64,000 bases of DNA from Spongiimicrobium salis (GTDB lineage: Bacteria > Bacteroidota > Bacteroidia > Flavobacteriales > Flavobacteriaceae), in contig NZ_JBHEQA010000001.1 in NCBI RefSeq assembly GCF_043678055.1, forward strand, positions 1,364,001-1,428,000, given 5' to 3'. The notes under the pieces were generated by a model. The model saw only the letters and a program-made list of their open reading frames with translations, ran no database searches and was not told the DNA's origin. Position numbers and translations under genes: made by a program. Shown in pieces: positions 61,001 through 64,000 of the stretch. The number at the start of each line of letters is the position of its first letter. Positions within the stretch are counted from its first letter, which is position 1.

Positions 61001-61902
61001 AAGGAATCATTCATTTTAAGGTATCCCTTCCTCTATATCCAGAAGATAAGGACAATGCCATTTTTGTTTCCGAACCTAAACAGGTCGTGAACGAGGGAAT
61101 TGTAAATCACAACACTTTAAACCAGAATTCCAATGGCGACCATACGCTTCCCATTCTATTGGTAATAGAAGACCATGCAGAAATACGGGCATTCATTAAA
61201 AGTTCCTTGTACACCAAATATCACATCTTGGAGGCCGAAAATGGGAAACTAGGATATGACATTGCCTTGACAGAAGTTCCGGATATTATCCTGTCCGATA
61301 TTTATATGCCCCTATTAAATGGGGTACAGCTTTGCAAAGCATTAAAGTCTGATGAACGCACCAATCATATCCCCATTATTTTGCTTACGGCAAATAGTGG
61401 AGAAGAAAGTGAACTTAAGGGATTGGCCTCGGGGGCAGATGCCTTTCTCACAAAGCCATTTAAAATACATCTTCTGGAACAACGGATTTCCAATTTAATT
61501 GGCATGCGGAAAGCATTGCGAGATCGGTATAGCAAGGAATTTATCCTAAAACCAAAGGATATCAGCATAAGTCCCGCAGACGAAGTCTTCCTGAACAAAG
61601 TACAGGGAATCTTAGACCAACATTTAAGTAATCCTGAATTCAACGCTGCCTTATTTAGCGAAAAAGCAGCGATGAGCAGAATGCAATTGCATCGAAAATT
61701 AATTAGCTATACCGGTCTTTCCACTTCTGCTTTTATTCGATCCCAGCGCCTAAAGCAAGCGCTACACTTATTAAAAAACTCCGATATCACCATCAATGAA
61801 GTGGCCTACGCCGTTGGCTTCAATACGCCTTCCTATTTTATGAAATGCTTTAAGGAAACCTTCAAAAAAACACCATCAGAGTATCTTCAAACTTCTGATT
61901 AA
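58018..61902 (+). CDS. Hybrid two-component sensor-regulator (HTCS)
   Basis: 1294 residues carrying a whole phosphorelay in one chain. Signal peptide 1-20; periplasmic two-component propeller repeats at ~30-640 (GFIWVGTQDGLHRYDG; NLWIGTHKGLY; RLWVGSWEGLHIF; QMWFGTDIGVLQY); Y_Y_Y domain ~660-735; TM ~742-762; histidine kinase with His799 (TNIAHEFKTPLTLISGP), N-box LLSNAFKYCP and G-box EGVGVGLALVKEL; receiver domain with Asp1094 (IILSDIYMPLLNG); AraC HTH at the C-terminus (AAMSRMQLHRKLISYTG; INEVAYAVGFNTPSYFMKCF). HTCS proteins usually sense oligosaccharides and switch on adjacent polysaccharide utilisation loci, but no SusC/SusD or glycosidase gene is adjacent within this window. Confidence 0.95.
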   Translation: MRFLISSFFCFYTACSVLQAQEEPTLFFSAIREELFNGWISSITQDSKGFIWVGTQDGLHRYDGYQFEVLRNSPEKPQSLSANWIQDIAIDANDDYWLATFGSGVTKFSPKTMSFLDFSKDSTHTSPAKLSSGVTPLGREHIMSATDEGFVLFNIKTHASQYLGIGSYESHMTANDKEIWLSDKQRRLFHYTLETQRLELYHTFDTPVKFLHYIPEIGLVVGFDDTLTLFEEGSTKKEITTEEAITRFTTDGKGNYIVGSANHLFRFYPKSFSLEKLQTDFDISQFNIETLFLDKEGNLWIGTHKGLYKEKKFNRAFLPKKIDLHARRIIKRNKSLYIGGFKGLFKVEEDKVTPLLSKGILSMLKVGDTLYSSGSDAEVYQFINDSLKTTIPLAQNPNKKLRAMGLAMDKQQRLWVGSWEGLHIFDKTHKLLKFIPLDTGFDSKEAKIINIYIDRKDRLWIITSAYGLFKIANVSSLVAEEVADKIINYKSVKGDKNALTCDIITSLGEDEQGQMWFGTDIGVLQYQEESDDFTRLQYEGRLFDKKVMSLRNSGDENLWITTIHDGIFKYNSKDKTIQHFTKNDGLISNAFLYSSGFFDNNTRMLYFGTDEGVQQIDVSRSFAQQEAKAPVITAFTINGADETTEIPAYRAPFLEKVSLASDQNDFSVDFSAMDYTNPDKIRYSYRLNTSDWRLADLQTAYFTNVPYGNHVLSVKTIHDGISNNASVSKLNIYIKPPWYLSSVAKILYFLFCIGGVIGIYTYLKWRWKMKFNLQLKEEEATRFRKLNDFKSNLYTNIAHEFKTPLTLISGPVNHKLQEEDISDADFDNFSMVKRNTERLTSLIDQVLELAKLENGKLQLQLTKGNLGLFLHHLSQSFEYQAGLKEIDYTIKIHSMEEEVYDADIIEKISTNLLSNAFKYCPKNGQCHFLATKNGAQFQIHVKNSTQEGTQINLDKLFTRFYQEDSYAEGVGVGLALVKELVDFYEGSIAVNMEKEGIIHFKVSLPLYPEDKDNAIFVSEPKQVVNEGIVNHNTLNQNSNGDHTLPILLVIEDHAEIRAFIKSSLYTKYHILEAENGKLGYDIALTEVPDIILSDIYMPLLNGVQLCKALKSDERTNHIPIILLTANSGEESELKGLASGADAFLTKPFKIHLLEQRISNLIGMRKALRDRYSKEFILKPKDISISPADEVFLNKVQGILDQHLSNPEFNAALFSEKAAMSRMQLHRKLISYTGLSTSAFIRSQRLKQALHLLKNSDITINEVAYAVGFNTPSYFMKCFKETFKKTPSEYLQTSD

Positions 61903-62002
61903 CAGATAACTACATTTTAAGTTACATTTCTTTACTAGATTGTTACATATCAACAACTCCTTCCCAAGGTGTGCTCCTACTTTTAATCAAAAACACCGAA
62001 TC

Positions 62003-62887
62003 ATGGAAAAAGTTGATACCAAAATGTACAGTCTGCGCGAGATAAAAGCCATTAGTTTTTTCTCTACCTCCCTCTACACCAAAGAATCTATTGAAGAAGT
62101 ACTTTGGGACATTACCAAAAATGTGATCCATCAATTGGGATTTGTGGATTGTGTTATCTACGCCTATGACGCCAATCAAAGAGTGTTGTTGCAAAGAGCC
62201 GCTTACGGACAGAAAAATCCCATGGATACCGTAATCTATAATCGGATCTCCATAAAAATGGGAGAAGGCATTGTTGGTGCTGTAGCAGAAAGCAAGGAAG
62301 CCGAGCTCATCTGTGATACGCGCAATGACCCCAGATATATAATTGATGATCAGTCTAGACTTTCAGAGTTGTGTGTCCCTATTTTAATTAATGGTAAGCT
62401 CTTTGGCATTATTGATTCTGAACACCCTACAAAGGGATTTTTTACGGAAAAGCACCTTCATCTTCTCACGATTGTGGCAGCGCTATGTGCACAAAAAATA
62501 AAAGAACTGAACAGTCAGACTAAAAAACCCTTAACCAGGGCCAATACTTATTTTAAAAAATTAGAACAGCTTATCCGTGGTCAAAAAATATATCGGGATC
62601 CTAATCTAAGTCTTAGTTCTACCGCAGAACTCTTAGGAATTTCTACTTGCTATTTATCCAGTATGGTCAACGCCATTATAAAAATGAGCTTTATTGACTA
62701 TATCAATCGATATCGGATCGCCGATGTAAAGCAAAACCTAAACGCCTTTCAATACCACCATTATACCATTCTTTCTGTTGGATTGGAAGCAGGTTTCAAT
62801 TCAAAATCCACTTTTTATAGCGCCTTTAAAAAACACACCGGGATGACACCATCTCAATATAAGATGCAGGCTTTAAATATGTCCTAA
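62003..62887 (+). CDS. GAF domain AraC family regulator
   Basis: 294 residues from ATG 62003 (MEKVDTKMYSLREIKAISFF). Residues ~10-170 are a GAF domain (LGFVDCVIYAYDANQRVLLQ; KMGEGIVGAVAESKEAELIC; LCVPILINGKLFGIIDSEHP), which binds small ligands or chromophores. The C-terminal ~100 residues are an AraC HTH (SSTAELLGISTCYLSSMVNA; LSVGLEAGFNSKSTFYSAFK; KHTGMTPSQYK). The gene lies 100 bp after the HTCS and may be cotranscribed, possibly tuning the same response. Ligand unknown. Confidence 0.9.
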   Translation: MEKVDTKMYSLREIKAISFFSTSLYTKESIEEVLWDITKNVIHQLGFVDCVIYAYDANQRVLLQRAAYGQKNPMDTVIYNRISIKMGEGIVGAVAESKEAELICDTRNDPRYIIDDQSRLSELCVPILINGKLFGIIDSEHPTKGFFTEKHLHLLTIVAALCAQKIKELNSQTKKPLTRANTYFKKLEQLIRGQKIYRDPNLSLSSTAELLGISTCYLSSMVNAIIKMSFIDYINRYRIADVKQNLNAFQYHHYTILSVGLEAGFNSKSTFYSAFKKHTGMTPSQYKMQALNMS

Positions 62888-62971
62888 TTCTTTTAGACTA
62901 TATGAATCTGGACATTGACATTGGTTTGCGTTTTTATGTTTGTGGCAGTATTAATTACAAATAAACAAATC

Positions 62972-63577
62972 ATGAAAACAAGAAAATTTGCAACGTATTT
63001 TTTTAGTATGCTCTTCATAAGCAGCCTTTTTGTGGCCTGTTCCCCGGAAGATGGAGATGATGGCGCCACAGGACCACAAGGCGCTCCAGGAGAACAGGGT
63101 CCAGCAGGACCAACAGGAGCTGATGGGGCACAAGGAGAACAAGGTGTTCCAGGCACGGCCAATGTCATTTACTCGGATTGGATTGCCAGAGACTTTGAGA
63201 CCGGAGGCGCTGCTTCCACAAATGAACAATTGCTGACCTCCTTTAACACTGCGGAGTTCAATCTTAACGAGGATGTATTGTTGGTATTTGGTAGGCGCCC
63301 AGTGAATGTCATTGTCTCCCAAGTTTTTCAGTTGCCCTATATTCTAGCAAGTCAGCAAGAATTTTATGGTTTTAGGGTCTCTAGTTTTTCTGGAGGTAGC
63401 TCCTTGCGCATTGAGGTGGCCACCCTTGATGGAGGCACAAATTTATTTACCTTCTTTGATGATTTTAGGTATGTGATTATTCCCGGAGGTCAGCAGGTCA
63501 GTACCAGTAAATCTTCGGTTGATTATACCAAAATGAGCTACGAAGAAATTGCTGCCTTATTCAAGATTCAAGATTAG
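62972..63577 (+). CDS. Collagen-like lipoprotein, first of a tandem pair
   Basis: About 201 residues from ATG 62972. A lipoprotein signal ends SSLFVACSPEDG. Then about ten uninterrupted Gly-X-Y triplets (GATGPQGAPGEQGPAG and on) form a short collagen-like stalk. The C-terminal ~150-residue beta-rich domain starts NVIYSDWIARDFETGG and contains DVLLVFGRRPVNVIV and SSLRIEVATLDGG. It is presumably trimeric and surface-exposed, the stalk holding up the head domain. The same layout, with the SDWI motif, is in the next gene, so the two arose by duplication. Confidence 0.85.
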   Translation: MKTRKFATYFFSMLFISSLFVACSPEDGDDGATGPQGAPGEQGPAGPTGADGAQGEQGVPGTANVIYSDWIARDFETGGAASTNEQLLTSFNTAEFNLNEDVLLVFGRRPVNVIVSQVFQLPYILASQQEFYGFRVSSFSGGSSLRIEVATLDGGTNLFTFFDDFRYVIIPGGQQVSTSKSSVDYTKMSYEEIAALFKIQD

Positions 63578-63623
63578 ATAAAATAAATGTTCCCCCTTTG
63601 TAACATTTAGAAAAAACAATCTT

Positions 63624-64000
63624 ATGAAAACCATGAAATTTACAGTATGGGTCTTGAGTTTTCTGTTTAGTGCAAGCTTTTTTATGGCCTGCTCTGTAGA
63701 GGACGGTGCAGTTGGCCCACAAGGCCCTCAAGGAGAACAGGGAGAAATAGGTCCAGAGGGGGCACAAGGGGAAAATGGAAGTATAACAGCGATTGTTTCC
63801 GATTGGATTCCTTCAGAATTTCCCGAAACGATCAACGACACTTTTGACCAATGGAGCTTAACGGCGCCTGAACTCACCCAAGAAATACATGATAGCGGCA
63901 TTATACTGATCTATGCTCGCAGAGGGACAGTGATATACACCATTCCTAATTCTTTTTATAGCACAATACAAGAATATTGGAACTTTAGATTATTGGATAC
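63624..64000 (+). CDS. Collagen-like lipoprotein, second of the pair, 3' end outside window
   Basis: Opens at ATG 63624 with MKTMKFTVWVLSFLFSASFF and lipobox FMACSVEDG, then about eight Gly-X-Y triplets (GPQGPQGEQGEIGPEG), then AIVSDWIPSEFPETINDTFD, matching the head domain of its neighbour. About 125 residues are visible. The remainder, with the rest of the head domain, lies past the right edge. It begins 46 bp after its paralogue and is likely cotranscribed. Confidence 0.82.
   Translation, partial: MKTMKFTVWVLSFLFSASFFMACSVEDGAVGPQGPQGEQGEIGPEGAQGENGSITAIVSDWIPSEFPETINDTFDQWSLTAPELTQEIHDSGIILIYARRGTVIYTIPNSFYSTIQEYWNFRLLD

Noticed and set aside
62893..63168. Minus-strand frame rich in Gly, Pro and Ser opposite the collagen-like gene
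   Set aside because: It is the mirror of the Gly-X-Y repeat on the + strand, not an independent gene.

Overview
The window reads as a stretch of chromosome from a marine-type Flavobacteriaceae (Bacteroidota). Evidence: moderately AT-rich DNA; promoters of the TAnnTTTG (-7) type; Bacteroidota lipoproteins with a Cys-Asn/Ser start; a T9SS-type C-terminal sorting domain; a hybrid two-component system (HTCS); a hemC-hemD fusion; DUF3078, DUF2480 and spondin_N proteins; and a suf operon of flavobacterial layout. I see no transposase, prophage, CRISPR array, rRNA or tRNA. Genus cannot be fixed from this alone.

Layout. 1-4 kb: a truncated coiled-coil protein, a DUF1460 amidase-like protein, and a five-FN3 ThuA lipoprotein. 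4-14.5 kb: an AraC regulator divergent from a heme operon (hemA, hemC-hemD fusion, hemE, EI24-family membrane protein, hemF, TPR-AAA ATPase, TPR membrane protein, hemB). This takes glutamyl-tRNA to coproporphyrinogen III oxidation, and several junctions overlap by 1-4 nt. 14.5-25.3 kb: housekeeping and secreted proteins (threonine aldolase-like, DinB, CNNM-type membrane protein, Ogt, a 3'-5' exonuclease, a T9SS subtilase, an EEP nuclease, hflX). 25.3-30.6 kb: a three-gene operon (histidine kinase, OmpR regulator, secreted coiled-coil protein) bracketed by two related, terminator-ended intergenic elements that look like a pair of paralogous small RNAs. After them comes a compositionally deviant spondin_N lipoprotein. 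30.6-40.1 kb: the suf Fe-S cluster operon (sufA, sufB, a lactonase-like MBL lipoprotein, sufC, sufD, terminator, outer-membrane protein, sufS, sufE, sufT-like, DUF2480, DUF3078). 40.3-50.3 kb: thiL, two membrane-anchored AraC regulators around a small membrane protein, two small secreted proteins, brnQ, a cupredoxin-like protein and pepP. 50.4-64 kb: a BNR/sortilin-like secreted protein, an M28 peptidase, a RimK ligase with an overlapping aspartoacylase-family hydrolase, an HTCS, a GAF-AraC regulator and two tandem collagen-like lipoproteins, the last cut by the window edge.

The most unusual content is the twin element at 25365-25617 and 28641-28910. A promoter-proximal module of about 99 bp aligns without gaps. 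It carries three TTCA-type boxes at 30- and 21-bp spacing and a -7-like element. It is followed by a roughly 150-165 nt region that folds in both copies into two hairpins with CCCC loops and ends in an intrinsic terminator. The stem sequences differ between copies while pairing is kept. Related TTCATCGA boxes lie upstream of the subtilase gene (a 21-bp direct repeat) and of a lipoprotein gene, suggesting a small regulon. The regulator is unknown; a LytTR-type protein or the response regulator encoded between the two copies are the candidates I would test. All function assignments rest on reading motifs by eye; no database search was run.
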